Shown: positions 17,201 through 25,738, counted from the first letter of the stretch. The stretch is 64,000 nucleotides of DNA from Lachnospiraceae bacterium (GCA_019421365.1 JAHZFJ010000006.1:1-64000); one strand, 5' to 3'. The notes: generated by a model not told the origin, from the sequence alone. Program-made: numbers and translations.

Positions 17201-17753
17201 AGTAGGATATGATCTGTATTGTAAGATGCTCAATGACGCAGTAAAGGCACTTAAAGGCGAAACAAATGATGAAGATACATTTGATACAACAGTAGATATA
17301 GATATCGATGCATTTATTCCACCTACGTATATTCGAAATGAGTTCTTGAAACTTGAGATGTACAAACGTGTCGCTGAAATTGAGAGTGAGAATGAATTCC
17401 TCGACATGCAAGATGAGATGTTAGACCGTTTTGGCGATATACCGAATTCGGTTAATAATCTACTAAATATCGCTTTGTTGAAGGCGATAGCGCATAAATC
17501 CTTTGTGACACAGATTGTTCATAAAGAGTTAGAGGTAAAAATCGTTTTGTATAACAAGGCAAAGATTTCTGTACAAGGAATTCCTTCTGTAGTAGAGAAA
17601 TTCAAACCACAGTTAACCTTTGTACCAGATGCCAATCCATACTTTGTTTGGAAGATAAAAGAACGATCAAAGACTGGAAAAATCGATGTTGTTGCACTAT
17701 TTGATGTATTAAAGAAAATTCTAATAGAACTACAAGGCCTTATTGAGTTGTAA
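14217..17753 (+). CDS. mfd: transcription-repair coupling factor
   Basis: Encodes 1178 residues, the usual length. Mfd pushes stalled RNA polymerase off damaged DNA and recruits UvrA. The N-terminal UvrB-like region includes FAIRGGIIDIFP. The polymerase-interacting CarD-like domain begins near 500 (NVGDYVVHENHGLGIYRG). The RecG-like translocase has Walker A GDVGYGKTE near 653, DEEQRFGV near 754, TLSATPIPRT and the TRG-like RGGQVYYVYNRV. The C-terminal TRCF domain follows. GGTGGGA precedes the chosen ATG. The gene is in a pth-mfd-ppiC-type operon. Confidence 0.96.
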   Translation: MKTFMEPLEELKEYNSIRQDLTLKETPIHVAGCIDSQKCHLISGLSKNYKWKLIITYNDLKAKEIYEDYKLYSKNVWLYPAKDVIFYSADIRGNAIVKDRLNVLKQLIEAEEATIITTIDAGLDRILPLEYIRNRILTIEMATTIDLEKLKVELVHLGYERCGQVGGPGEFAIRGGIIDIFPLTEECPYRIELWDDEVDTIRMFDISSQRSIENVESVSIYPAAEIILDEQVMKDGVQKLDEETKEYVHALRAQMKTEEAHRIKQIVEEFKESLETYNGAIGIDSYIKYFYDNTVSIFDYFTNNESVIFLDEPNRLIEKGEAVDLEFRESMIGRIEKGYILPSQVDVIFPYKSIIAKFNTMKSVLLSTMDYRLTSFACRRKYDFSVKSVNPYNNNFDILVEDLKKWKSKGYRVILLSNSSTRAKRLSEDLGENELIAFYSEDLDRVLKPGEIMVARGYVHRGFEYPLIKLVIISEGDIFGAEKKKRRKKKSYEGSKIQNFSDLNVGDYVVHENHGLGIYRGIEKIEVDHVTKDYIKIEYAAGGVLYILATGLDVIQKYAGAEAKKPKLNKLNSVEWKNTKTKVKGAVKEIAKELVELYAKRQEKQGYQFGPDTVWQQEFEEMFPYEETDDQLTAIEATKADMESRKIMDRLICGDVGYGKTEVAIRAAFKAVSDGKQVVFLVPTTILAQQHYNTFVQRMMDFPITIDMMSRFKSATELKKVAEKVKKGSVDILIGTHRVLSKDVQFKNLGLLIVDEEQRFGVTHKEKIKQMKNDVDVLTLSATPIPRTMHMSLIGIRDMSVLEEPPVDRMPIQTYVLEHNEEIIREAINRELARGGQVYYVYNRVNGIDEVANMVARLVPDANVAFAHGQMNERELEKIMFDYINGDIDVLVSTTIIETGLDISNANTMIIDEADKLGLSQLYQLRGRVGRSNRTSYAFLMYKRDKMLKEIAEKRLQAIKEFTELGSGFKIAMRDLEIRGAGNLLGAKQHGHMEAVGYDLYCKMLNDAVKALKGETNDEDTFDTTVDIDIDAFIPPTYIRNEFLKLEMYKRVAEIESENEFLDMQDEMLDRFGDIPNSVNNLLNIALLKAIAHKSFVTQIVHKELEVKIVLYNKAKISVQGIPSVVEKFKPQLTFVPDANPYFVWKIKERSKTGKIDVVALFDVLKKILIELQGLIEL

Positions 17754-17772
17754 AGAATTTGGGAGGTATATA

Positions 17773-18831
17773 ATGAGAAACAGAAGAACAAAATATCTGA
17801 GTATCATGATAGTACTGCTAATGTTTGCTCTAACGGCGTGCTCGGGAAAGAATGATAACAAAACAAGTGACAATAGTAACAAAGAATCCACGCAGTCTGA
17901 TGAAACAGATTCTAAAGAAGCAGCTGAGGATAATGAACCTGCAGCAAAAACAGATGCTATTATATTGACGGTAGGGGATGTTAAGGTTCCGTACAACGAA
18001 GTTATGGTATATGTACTATTACTAAAGGAGTTATACGAGCCCAATTTCACAGATGTAATTTGGGATTATAAGCTTGATAGTGGTGTTACCTTTGGTGAGA
18101 TGGCAAAAGAAGAAGTTTTAAACCAAATTATACAGTTGAAGATTATGACTATGGAGGCTCAGAATCTTGATACTGCATTAACAGACGACGAATTAATTGA
18201 GATAGAAAATTATGCGAATGAATATTTTTCTGGTATTACAGTAGAAGATAGGGAGAAGTATGGCATCACGTATGATACTGTATTCGGGGTTTGTAAGGAC
18301 AACTATTTGTCTGAGAAAGTATTTGATGTAGTAACAATGAATGTAGATACGTCAATCTCAGATGAAGAAGCAAAACAAGTTACAGTGTGGCAGATAGAAG
18401 TTTCCACTTCATCAGAAGATAAGAACGGGGATGTAATCTCTTTGTCAGATGAAGAAAAAGAAGCAGCGCTTAGTAAGGCAAAAAAACTTCTGAAGAAGGT
18501 TAAGAAAGAAGAAGACTTTTATACCTTTGCTTTAAGTAATAGTGATGATTCAATAGTTGAGTACACAATTGGTAAAGGTGATAAGAGTGATGCATATATT
18601 GACGCTGCTTTTGCATTAGAAGAAGGCAAGATCAGTAAGGTTATTGAAGACGAGTCAGGCTATTATATCTTGTATTGTGTAGATTCCTTTAATGAAGATG
18701 CAACAGCTCAAAAGAAAGAAGAAATTATAAGCAAGAGACAAGACAAAGCATTCCAGAAGTTGTATAAAGAATGGTTAGAAAATTATAAAGTTAAGATCAA
18801 ACAAGAGGTTTGGGATGATATACAATTCTAA
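17773..18831 (+). CDS. parvulin/SurA-like peptidyl-prolyl isomerase lipoprotein
   Basis: Encodes 352 residues with an N-terminal lipoprotein signal (hydrophobic run ending LTAC, Cys near residue 21), then a Ser/Asp/Glu-rich linker. The middle region is helical and SurA-N-like. A PpiC-type segment runs from about residue 205 to 320, including AKKLLKKVKKEEDFYTFA and ALEEGKISKVIEDESGYYI. The protein should sit on the outer face of the membrane and help exported proteins fold, as PrsA does. The rotamase motifs are degenerate, so the domain may be only a chaperone. GGGAGG at 17761 fixes the start. Position after mfd is conserved in related clostridia as far as I recall. Confidence 0.82.
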   Translation: MRNRRTKYLSIMIVLLMFALTACSGKNDNKTSDNSNKESTQSDETDSKEAAEDNEPAAKTDAIILTVGDVKVPYNEVMVYVLLLKELYEPNFTDVIWDYKLDSGVTFGEMAKEEVLNQIIQLKIMTMEAQNLDTALTDDELIEIENYANEYFSGITVEDREKYGITYDTVFGVCKDNYLSEKVFDVVTMNVDTSISDEEAKQVTVWQIEVSTSSEDKNGDVISLSDEEKEAALSKAKKLLKKVKKEEDFYTFALSNSDDSIVEYTIGKGDKSDAYIDAAFALEEGKISKVIEDESGYYILYCVDSFNEDATAQKKEEIISKRQDKAFQKLYKEWLENYKVKIKQEVWDDIQF

Positions 18832-18869
18832 TTATATCTCAAGGGATAGATTAGTTTAGTTATTTAGAG

Positions 18870-18913
18870 AAGGATATAGGATATGTCAATGGCGTATTCT
18901 ATATCCTTTTTTG
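18870..18913 (+). terminator. terminator after the PpiC-like gene
   Basis: AAGGATATAG pairs with CTATATCCTT across a loop, followed by TTTTTT. It ends the pth-mfd-ppi transcription unit. Confidence 0.8.
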
Positions 18914-19008
18914 ATTTATCTGCGCTTGTTCAGCGATAACATAGAATTACTTATGTGCGTAACGTGTTTTGTGTCTTAGTGCATTCGGCAAGAAGTAGCA
19001 AAAATGTA

Positions 19009-19037
19009 TTGACATAATATTCTAGTAATGGTATTAT
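19009..19037 (+). promoter_or_regulatory. promoter of the padR-ABC operon
   Basis: TTGACA (19009-19014) and TATTAT (19032-19037) are separated by 17 bp. Operator palindromes lie at the expected transcription start. Confidence 0.8.
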
Positions 19038-19039
19038 CG

Positions 19040-19060
19040 TTATATCGCCATGCGATATAA
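19040..19060 (+). promoter_or_regulatory. probable PadR operator
   Basis: TTATATCGC and GCGATATAA form a perfect 9-bp inverted repeat with a 3-nt spacer, placed right at the predicted start of transcription. PadR regulators usually repress their own operon through such AT-rich dyads. Confidence 0.7.
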
Positions 19061-19109
19061 CGAGTTAGGATATATCGAGTTAGGATATAACAAACAATGA
19101 TATATCATT
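19061..19109 (+). promoter_or_regulatory. additional operator-like repeats in the padR leader
   Basis: CGAGTTAGGATATA occurs twice, 15 bp apart (19061-19074 and 19076-19089). A palindrome AATGATATATCATT follows at 19096-19109. All share GATATA with the main operator, so several regulator dimers could bind side by side. Confidence 0.55.
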
Positions 19110-19148
19110 CGTATACCGTGGGAACATAGAGATGAAGGGAGGGATTAG

Positions 19149-19481
19149 ATGGCAAAATCTAATGAGCCATTAACAGAAAGTTATTTTTATATATTACTTT
19201 GCCTCTTTAACGGACCTAACCATGGTTACGCAATAATGCAAGAAACTGCCGCCCTAACAGACGACAGAGTCAAGATAGGTGCAGGTACAATGTATGGTGC
19301 ATTTACCAATCTGCTAAAAAAAGAATACATTATTGAATATTCTGGTGAGGGGAATGAAGATAGACGTAAATTGTATGAATTAACAGATTTGGGTAGAGAA
19401 ATTCTACAGGGAGAGGTTAGGCGATTAAACCAATTAGCAAAGAATGCAGTAGAAGTAATGGGAATAATTCAGCCTAAATAA
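19149..19481 (+). CDS. PadR family transcriptional regulator
   Basis: Encodes 110 residues, a short PadR winged helix. YILLCLFNGPNHGYAIMQE near residue 14 and the recognition-helix region GAGTMYGAFTNLLKKEYI near 42 are typical. DRRKLYELTDLGREIL forms the wing. It probably represses itself and the ABC exporter genes that start 14 bp downstream, releasing DNA on binding a drug or other hydrophobic ligand. GGGAGGG precedes the ATG. Confidence 0.9.
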   Translation: MAKSNEPLTESYFYILLCLFNGPNHGYAIMQETAALTDDRVKIGAGTMYGAFTNLLKKEYIIEYSGEGNEDRRKLYELTDLGREILQGEVRRLNQLAKNAVEVMGIIQPK

Positions 19482-19495
19482 AAGGAGGATTAATA

Positions 19496-20272
19496 ATGAT
19501 TGAAATTAATAATTTAACTAAGATCTATAAGTTATCCAAGAAGCAAATGCAGGAACAAAAGACAAAAAAGAGTATGAAAAAGGCAGCAGATAATATTTCT
19601 TTAACTGCAAAGCCGGGACAGATATATGGTTTACTTGGACCAAATGGTGCTGGTAAAACAACAACACTTCGTTGTGTAGCTACGTTATTAAAACCAACGG
19701 AAGGGAATATCAAAGTCTGTGGTTATGATACGGTGAAAGAGGGAGAGAAGGTTAGAGATAATATTGCTTTCTTAACAAATGAAATTAAACTTGATCCTCA
19801 TTTCTCACCAAAGTATATGTTCCAATTCTTTGGACATTTGCATGGAATGAGTGATGTTGAAATCAATGAAAGAAGAGAAAAATTATTCAAGTACTTTGGT
19901 ATTACAGAATTTCAAGATAAAAAAATTGAAGAATTGTCAACTGGTATGAAACAAAAAGCAGCAATTGCAGTTAGTCTTGTACATGATCCTAAAGTAGTAA
20001 TTTTTGATGAGCCAACGAATGGTTTGGATATCGTTACTGCAAGAAGTGTTACAGATTATCTTAGAGTATTGCGAGATGAAGGTAAATTAGTTATCATCTC
20101 AACGCATATCTTGTCTGATGCAGAAAAATTATGTGATAACATTGGTATCATTATCAAAGGTAAGAAAGTAATTGAGGGTACACTACAAGATATTCTTACT
20201 GAGACGAATTCAAAAGACTTAGAAGATGCGTTCTTTGAATTATATAAAGAATATAATATAGAGGAGGAATAG
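19496..20272 (+). CDS. natA: ABC transporter ATP-binding protein (NatA-like)
   Basis: Encodes 258 residues. Walker A is GPNGAGKTT near residue 48, the signature is ELSTGMKQKAA near 142, Walker B is VVIFDEPTNGLD near 165, and the switch His lies in ISTHILSDAE. The N-terminus has an insert (residues 12-32, Lys-rich), as in NatA-type sodium/drug exporters. It pairs with the permease 2 bp downstream. The symbol is by similarity; the substrate could instead be a drug or peptide, fitting control by PadR. Confidence 0.85.
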   Translation: MIEINNLTKIYKLSKKQMQEQKTKKSMKKAADNISLTAKPGQIYGLLGPNGAGKTTTLRCVATLLKPTEGNIKVCGYDTVKEGEKVRDNIAFLTNEIKLDPHFSPKYMFQFFGHLHGMSDVEINERREKLFKYFGITEFQDKKIEELSTGMKQKAAIAVSLVHDPKVVIFDEPTNGLDIVTARSVTDYLRVLRDEGKLVIISTHILSDAEKLCDNIGIIIKGKKVIEGTLQDILTETNSKDLEDAFFELYKEYNIEEE

Positions 20273-20274
20273 GA

Positions 20275-21486
20275 ATGAGAGGAGCAAGAGAAATTATCAA
20301 AAAAGAGCTTAACCGTGTGTTTGGCGACAAGAAATTAATCTTTAGTCTATTCATATTACCAGTTGCACTTATGGTTGGTATGTGTTACTTAATGGGAAGT
20401 CTTACGGATAGTATGGTAAATGATATAGATGCCCATGTTCCTAGTGTATATATACAAAATGCACCAGAGGGGATTGAAGGTGTAATTGAAGCAGCAGGTT
20501 TTCAAGGAGAAATCACTTATCTGAACGCAGGAGAAAGTGTTGATACAATTAAAGATGAGATTTTGAATGGAAACAAAGATTTATTAGTAAGTTTCGATGA
20601 AGGGTTCATGGATGCTATTAATAATTACACAGAAGGAAGCGCGATTCCTGAAGTAAAGACATATTATAATCCTTCAGAAGAATACTCTTCTACAGCACGT
20701 ACTAATTTTGTAGCAATGGTACTTGAACCAATGAAACAATCCTTATTGGCAAATCGTATTGGAAACTTGGATAACATTAAAATCTTCAATATTGATTTAA
20801 AAATTGAAGATTCTCAGTTAGTGGATACGGATAAAGCTTCTGGTAAAGCTCTTGGTATGATGTTACCTTATTTCATCACGATGCTTCTATTCGCAGGCGT
20901 TATGTCTATCGCAGTAGATGCAATTACAGGGGAAAAAGAAAGAGGAACACTAGCAAGTATGTTAGTATCGCCAGTTAGAAGAGTTGAGATTGTAGCTGGT
21001 AAATTAATCTCGATATCAATCCTATCATCGATATCAGCAATTATCTATGCGGTTAGTATGGTTTTTGCCCTACCAACAATGATGGGTGGGATGTCAAGTG
21101 AGATTAGTATCTCCTTATCTCCATTAGAAATCATTCAATTGTTGTTAATTATGTTATCACTGGTATTCTTATATGTAAGTTTAGTTTCAATCGTATCTGT
21201 ATATGCTAAGAGTATGAAGGAAGCAAACACATATGTTACTCCGATGTATATCTTAGTAATCGTGGCGGGTATGATTACAATGTTTAGTGGAAATAATACA
21301 CCAGATACAAAGATGTTTGCAATTCCAGTTTACGGAAGTGCGTTATGTATCCAAAACATCATGGAAGGAGAATTATTAATGTCTCAGTTCTTACCAGCAA
21401 TTGGTGGTACTGTTATATTAGGAATTCTTATTACGGCAGGTATTGTTAAAGCATTTAATAGTGAAAAGGTAATGTTTAATGCATAG
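20275..21486 (+). CDS. natB: ABC-2 type permease (NatB-like)
   Basis: Encodes 403 residues. One membrane segment lies near residues 20-42, a large extracellular domain runs to about 195, and then five or six membrane segments follow. GEKERGTLASMLVSPVRR near 220 is the ABC-2 hallmark coupling segment. This is the NatB/YhaP architecture. It forms an exporter with the ATPase encoded just before. Its last codons overlap the start of truA. Confidence 0.85.
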   Translation: MRGAREIIKKELNRVFGDKKLIFSLFILPVALMVGMCYLMGSLTDSMVNDIDAHVPSVYIQNAPEGIEGVIEAAGFQGEITYLNAGESVDTIKDEILNGNKDLLVSFDEGFMDAINNYTEGSAIPEVKTYYNPSEEYSSTARTNFVAMVLEPMKQSLLANRIGNLDNIKIFNIDLKIEDSQLVDTDKASGKALGMMLPYFITMLLFAGVMSIAVDAITGEKERGTLASMLVSPVRRVEIVAGKLISISILSSISAIIYAVSMVFALPTMMGGMSSEISISLSPLEIIQLLLIMLSLVFLYVSLVSIVSVYAKSMKEANTYVTPMYILVIVAGMITMFSGNNTPDTKMFAIPVYGSALCIQNIMEGELLMSQFLPAIGGTVILGILITAGIVKAFNSEKVMFNA

Positions 21487-22264
21487 AAGAAATATAAGAT
21501 TCCATATTTCATATGATGGAACGAGATATCTTGGGTGGCAACGCCTAGGCGGTAAACAAAGAGAATTATCAATACAAGGATTTCTAGAAATACGTTTATC
21601 TGAACTATTGAATGAGAATATTAAGATAATGGGCTCTGGCAGAACTGATGCTGGAGTCCATGCGTTTTGTCAGGTAGCAAATTTCTATACTAATTCTAAA
21701 CTCGCGGTAGAGGAAATTTGTAAGGCACTTATAGTGCGTTTGCCAGAAGATCTTGTTATTAGCAATATGGAGCAGGTAACAGATGATTTCCATAGTCGAT
21801 ATAGTGCTGTAAGTAAGGTGTATGAGTATTATATTGATGATAGTGACCGTGAAGATGTATTCACAAGAAGATATGCCTATCATGTGGAACAGAAGTTAGA
21901 TTTGAAAGAGATGAAGATAGCAGCTTCCTATCTAGTAGGAAGACATGATTTTTATTCATTTTCTACAGACAGAGGAAAGGAAGACACGATTCGTACCTTG
22001 TTCGCGGTAGATATTGAGGAAAAGGCATTTCATTCAAGTAAAGCAAGGAATAGCGGACAGGACTTAATTAGGATTCGTCTACATGGTGATGGGTTTCTAT
22101 ACAATATGGTTCGAATTATTGTAGGAACACTGATTGAAGTGGGATTGGGTGTAAGAAAGGCAGATACCATTAAAGAAGCATTAGCTTGTAGAGAACGTGG
22201 ATTAGCTGGTATAACCGTTCCACCTCATGGACTTTTTTTGAAATCGGTAGAATATGAACTATAG
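21479..22264 (+). CDS. truA: tRNA pseudouridine(38-40) synthase
   Basis: Encodes 261 residues that isomerise uridines 38-40 in the tRNA anticodon arm. The N-terminal ISYDGTRYLGWQ, the catalytic-Asp segment GSGRTDAGVHA (Asp near residue 57), DDFHSRYSAVSKVYEYYI and the C-terminal FLYNMVRIIVGTLIEVG are all TruA signatures. The ATG overlaps the permease stop by 8 bp, so translation may be coupled although the functions are unrelated. Confidence 0.95.
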   Translation: MHRRNIRFHISYDGTRYLGWQRLGGKQRELSIQGFLEIRLSELLNENIKIMGSGRTDAGVHAFCQVANFYTNSKLAVEEICKALIVRLPEDLVISNMEQVTDDFHSRYSAVSKVYEYYIDDSDREDVFTRRYAYHVEQKLDLKEMKIAASYLVGRHDFYSFSTDRGKEDTIRTLFAVDIEEKAFHSSKARNSGQDLIRIRLHGDGFLYNMVRIIVGTLIEVGLGVRKADTIKEALACRERGLAGITVPPHGLFLKSVEYEL

Positions 22265-22299
22265 AAAACAGGCAATTGCCTAACTCTAACTATAGATAA

Positions 22300-22343
22300 A
22301 ACAAGGGACAATAACACAGATGTGCGTGTTATTGTCCCTTGTT
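22300..22343. terminator. bidirectional terminator
   Basis: AACAAGGGACAATAACAC and GTGTTATTGTCCCTTGTT form a perfect 18-bp stem between the convergent truA and acidic-protein genes. It can serve both strands. Confidence 0.9.
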
Positions 22344-22345
22344 AT

Positions 22346-22681
22346 TTACTCTTCTTCGTTAACTTCTTCTTCTGGTGTTTCTTGATCAGTTGAAGATGTA
22401 TCTTCTTCGGACTCAGTTTCTGTGCTATCATCAGAATCAATTGAAACGTCTGAGGAGTCAGATGATTCTGGCATAGTTAGAGTTACATAACCTCTTGTAT
22501 CAGTGTCAGATTCTTCACTATCGTCCATATCATCATCTTCGATGTCATCAAAATCATCATCGAAATCATCAAAATCATCAGTAGTATCTTTGTTAACAAC
22601 ATTTTTAAAGAAATAGAATACACCACCTGCTATAGCTGCTAAGGATAGTGTTCCAGCTACAAATTTACCAAATTTTTTCAT
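22346..22681 (-). CDS. small membrane-anchored protein with a highly acidic tail
   Basis: Encodes 111 residues. Residues 5-27 are a basic start plus one hydrophobic helix, either an uncleaved anchor or a signal. The rest is dominated by Asp, Glu and Ser (about 50 acidic residues), with an Asp-Phe rich block near 35-55 and a lone neutral segment GYVTLTMPES. No family is recognised. A low-complexity tail of this kind could bind Ca2+ or cations or act as a surface spacer. AAAGGA precedes the start on the minus strand. Confidence 0.75.
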   Translation of the reverse strand: MKKFGKFVAGTLSLAAIAGGVFYFFKNVVNKDTTDDFDDFDDDFDDIEDDDMDDSEESDTDTRGYVTLTMPESSDSSDVSIDSDDSTETESEEDTSSTDQETPEEEVNEEE

Positions 22682-22780
22682 GATACCGTCATCCTTTCTT
22701 ATTAAATATTATGACCTTATTTTAACATTATAATTCGAAATAGTAAAAATGAAAAGAAAATTTTAGTAACAATTACATTT

Positions 22781-23983
22781 TTATTGTAAACTAGGAATTG
22801 CCACAGATGGATCTACATCTTCACTATAGTTTACTCCAGGAATTTTGAAACCAAACATAGTGTAAAAATCGTCCCAGTATCCTGCAATATCAGCGATTTC
22901 AGTAATATTTTCTGTCGCTATCTCGTTCCAAATTGCATTGATTTGGTCTTGTACTTTAGAGTCTAACTCATAATCGTCTAGTCGAAGTAATCCACTAGAA
23001 TCTACTTTTGGTACTGGAAGAAGTAATTTGTCTGTAAACATACGGCTGATTTGTTCAATACAACCTTCATGGGTTCCGAGTTCTTTTTGGACTTTATATA
23101 ATAAGCTTATATAGAGCGGTACAACGGGAATAGCAGCACTTGCTTGTGTTACTAAGGCCTTATTCACAGAGATATAAGCGTGAATACCATGGTTTGCATA
23201 TTCTTTTGTAATAAGATTAGCAGTTTCATGAAGATGTGCTTTTGCGTGACCGATTGTACCTTCTTTGTAGATTGGATAGGTAAGTTCAGGACCAATGTAG
23301 GAGTAAGCAACCGTAATTGCATTATCTTCAATTGCATCATTAGAGACTAACGCATCGATCCATTCAGCCCAGTCTTCACCGCCCATAACTTTGATGGTAG
23401 CCGAAATCTCTTCCTCTGTTGCGGTTGGTATAGAAGCTTCCTCGATTGTATTGTGGCGTAAATCCAGAGATTTGCTTACAAAGGTATCGGTAGTTGCCTT
23501 CAATACAGATGAGAATACAGTACCATCAGCCATTGTCCTGCGAGGAGCAGCTAAACTATAAATCACCATATCAACTTTACCTAAATCACGTTTTATCTTT
23601 GCTATTGTTTCTTCTTTGATTTCTCTAGAGAAGGCATCTCCATTAATTGTTTGTGCATATAAACCATCATTTCCTGCAAATGATTCAAAGGCGGCAGTAT
23701 TATACCAACCTGCAGTAGCAGTTCTAGTACCAGTAGCTTCCTTTTCGTACATTACACCGATGGTAGAAGCCTGGTATGTATATGCGAGTGAAATTCGAGT
23801 TGCTAATCCATACCCAGTGGAACTGCCGATAATAAGGGCTTTCTTAGGTGAATTAACCGAATGTGAAGACAATGTTTTACGTTGTTCTTTTGCGTAATCG
23901 ATTTGATTTGCAACATTTGCTCTACAACCTATTGGGTGAGCAGTTGTACAGATGAAACCACGTACTTTTGGTTCTATAATCAT
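22781..23983 (-). CDS. fabV: trans-2-enoyl-CoA/ACP reductase (NADH), FabV/TER type
   Basis: Encodes 400 residues, the normal length of this single-domain family. It reduces crotonyl-CoA or enoyl-ACP to the saturated acyl form with NADH. GFICTTAHPIGCRANV at the N-terminus, the NAD site KALIIGSSTGYGLATR near 47 and the FabV-type Y-x8-K active site in YIGPELTYPIYKEG near 236 identify it. It stands alone. In a clostridium it may supply butyryl-CoA or saturated fatty acids. It is not an SDR of FabG/FabI length. Confidence 0.93.
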   Translation of the reverse strand: MIIEPKVRGFICTTAHPIGCRANVANQIDYAKEQRKTLSSHSVNSPKKALIIGSSTGYGLATRISLAYTYQASTIGVMYEKEATGTRTATAGWYNTAAFESFAGNDGLYAQTINGDAFSREIKEETIAKIKRDLGKVDMVIYSLAAPRRTMADGTVFSSVLKATTDTFVSKSLDLRHNTIEEASIPTATEEEISATIKVMGGEDWAEWIDALVSNDAIEDNAITVAYSYIGPELTYPIYKEGTIGHAKAHLHETANLITKEYANHGIHAYISVNKALVTQASAAIPVVPLYISLLYKVQKELGTHEGCIEQISRMFTDKLLLPVPKVDSSGLLRLDDYELDSKVQDQINAIWNEIATENITEIADIAGYWDDFYTMFGFKIPGVNYSEDVDPSVAIPSLQ

Positions 23984-24198
23984 AGTAGATACCTCATCTT
24001 TCCCTCAAAAGTTTGAAAATCAAACTAATTATATCATACTATAGGTTAAGAGTCAAAATAACTGATTACCAAAGCAAAGCACAATTCCCTAAAATTAGGA
24101 GATAAGTAATCTCCTTTGCTTTACAAAATAAAGAGAATCCGATATATTATAGATAGAGTTGTTATGGCAATAATCAGTTGTGTGCAGGGGGGAAAAAA

Positions 24199-25392
24199 GT
24201 GAACATAGGATTATTTACAGAAACGTATTATCCGGAAATTAACGGAGTGGCAACTTCTTGTTTTATGTTAAAAACTGAGCTTGAGAAGATGGGACATAAT
24301 GTTTATGTCTTCACGACAAAGACACCGGGTGAGCCTGAGTTTGAGCACAATGTATTCCGAGTACCAAGTGTGCCATTCATTTTCTTAAGTGACCGTAGGG
24401 TTGGATTATTCTATCACCCTAAATTAGCAACTACGATTAAAAAATTAGAATTAGACCTAATCCATACGAATACGGAATTCTCGCTTGGTATCTTTGGTAG
24501 AATTATGGCAAAGGAATTGAATATTCCAGTTGTCCACACCTACCATACGATATATGAAGATTACTCACATTATATTATGAAGATTAAACGTTTGGATAAC
24601 CGTACAAAATCAGCAATTCGCTACCTTACAAGGAGATGCTGTAACTCAGCAAGTAGAGTTATTGTGCCAACTAATAAGGTTAAGGAATTATTAAAAAGCT
24701 ATGATGTCTATAGTAATATCGAAGTTATACCTACGGGGATAAAGCTTGACAAATTCAGAAAAGACCGTTTTAGTATTGAAGAGGTTAGTGAACTAAGAAG
24801 ACATTATGGAATCTTAGAAGGTGAAAAAACTATTGTGTACGTAGGTAGAATATCGAAGGAAAAGAACATCGAGGAGATATTGAGAGCGATGCCTGGCTAT
24901 ATGAGACAACATGAGGATGTTAAGTTTGTTATCGTTGGTGGCGGACCAGATAAGGAAAGACTCATGCAAATATCGAGAGAGTTAGGGCTTGAGAAGAGAG
25001 TAATATTCGCAGGGGAACAGCCTTGGGATATGATCGGTAAATACTATCAATTAGGTGATGTGTTCATTAGCGCTTCACAAAGTGAAACACAAGGCCTTAC
25101 TTATATAGAAGCGATGGCAGCGGGGTTGCCGGTTATTGCTAAGAAGGATGCTTGTCTTGATGCAATACTCATTGATGGTTATAATGGATTTGGTTTTACA
25201 GGGCAAAAGGATTTATATGAAGGATTAAATCGTATTCTTTATGATAATTCTCAAAGTTGTAGTGTGACTTTGTATTCAGAAAATGCGTTGTCTATCGTAA
25301 AGTCGTATTCAACAGAAGAATTCGCAAAGAGAATACTTCATGTATATGAGCAAGTAGCAAAAGAGAAAGAACTTGAAGAGGACTTCATATAA
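24199..25392 (+). CDS. GT4 family glycosyltransferase (diacylglycerol glucosyltransferase-like)
   Basis: Encodes 397 residues, starting at a GTG 6 nt after a GGGGGG ribosome site. FTETYYPEINGVATS near residue 5 is the classic N-terminus of membrane-lipid or mannosyl GT4 enzymes. Later hallmarks are VHTYHTIYEDY, VIPTGIKLDKF, YVGRISKEKNIEE near 217 and the donor-site E-x7-E region SQSETQGLTYIEAMAAGLPVIA (written here in two overlapping parts: SQSETQGLTYIE and EAMAAGLPVIA). It probably transfers glucose or galactose from a UDP sugar to diacylglycerol, making glycolipids at the membrane face. The acceptor is inferred from resemblance to UgtP/Alg-type clostridial enzymes. Confidence 0.85.
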   Translation: MNIGLFTETYYPEINGVATSCFMLKTELEKMGHNVYVFTTKTPGEPEFEHNVFRVPSVPFIFLSDRRVGLFYHPKLATTIKKLELDLIHTNTEFSLGIFGRIMAKELNIPVVHTYHTIYEDYSHYIMKIKRLDNRTKSAIRYLTRRCCNSASRVIVPTNKVKELLKSYDVYSNIEVIPTGIKLDKFRKDRFSIEEVSELRRHYGILEGEKTIVYVGRISKEKNIEEILRAMPGYMRQHEDVKFVIVGGGPDKERLMQISRELGLEKRVIFAGEQPWDMIGKYYQLGDVFISASQSETQGLTYIEAMAAGLPVIAKKDACLDAILIDGYNGFGFTGQKDLYEGLNRILYDNSQSCSVTLYSENALSIVKSYSTEEFAKRILHVYEQVAKEKELEEDFI

Positions 25393-25400
25393 TAAAATGG

Positions 25401-25666
25401 TTAGAGTATCAAAAGTCAGTTGTAAATTTAGTCTCGTCAATTTGCACAAATTTATGTGTGAACATGTTATACCAAACGTAGTTGACTCGCAACACGCTCT
25501 CGCTTGGATGAAGTTTGTAGTGTTACATAAGGCTCTAAAGAACAGAGCCTAAGTACCAACGACTTCATACAGTTGCTCATCGAACTACGTTCGGCATAAC
25601 ATTAGTCAAGTTTTTTATGTGCAAATTGAAGAGGGCAGGTTTTACAGGAGGCTTTTGACACTCTAG
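25401..25666. repeat. 266-bp imperfect inverted repeat (MITE-like)
   Basis: The left arm and the reverse complement of the right arm align over nearly their whole length. Outer ends TAGAGTATCAAAAG versus TAGAGTGTCAAAAG, then TCAATTTGCACA in both, ATGTTATACCAAACGTAGTT versus ATGTTATGCCGAACGTAGTT, TGAAGT in both, and a central hairpin AGGCTCT/AGAGCCT near 25530-25550. It fills the gap between two genes, contains no coding frame, and could fold as a long structured RNA or be a non-autonomous mobile element. Confidence 0.8.
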
Positions 25667-25738
25667 TCATAAACTCAAACTTCGCACTTGAAGATTTCGA
25701 GGAGTAGTCAACTAGTAGTAGCAGGAGGAAAAGAATCT

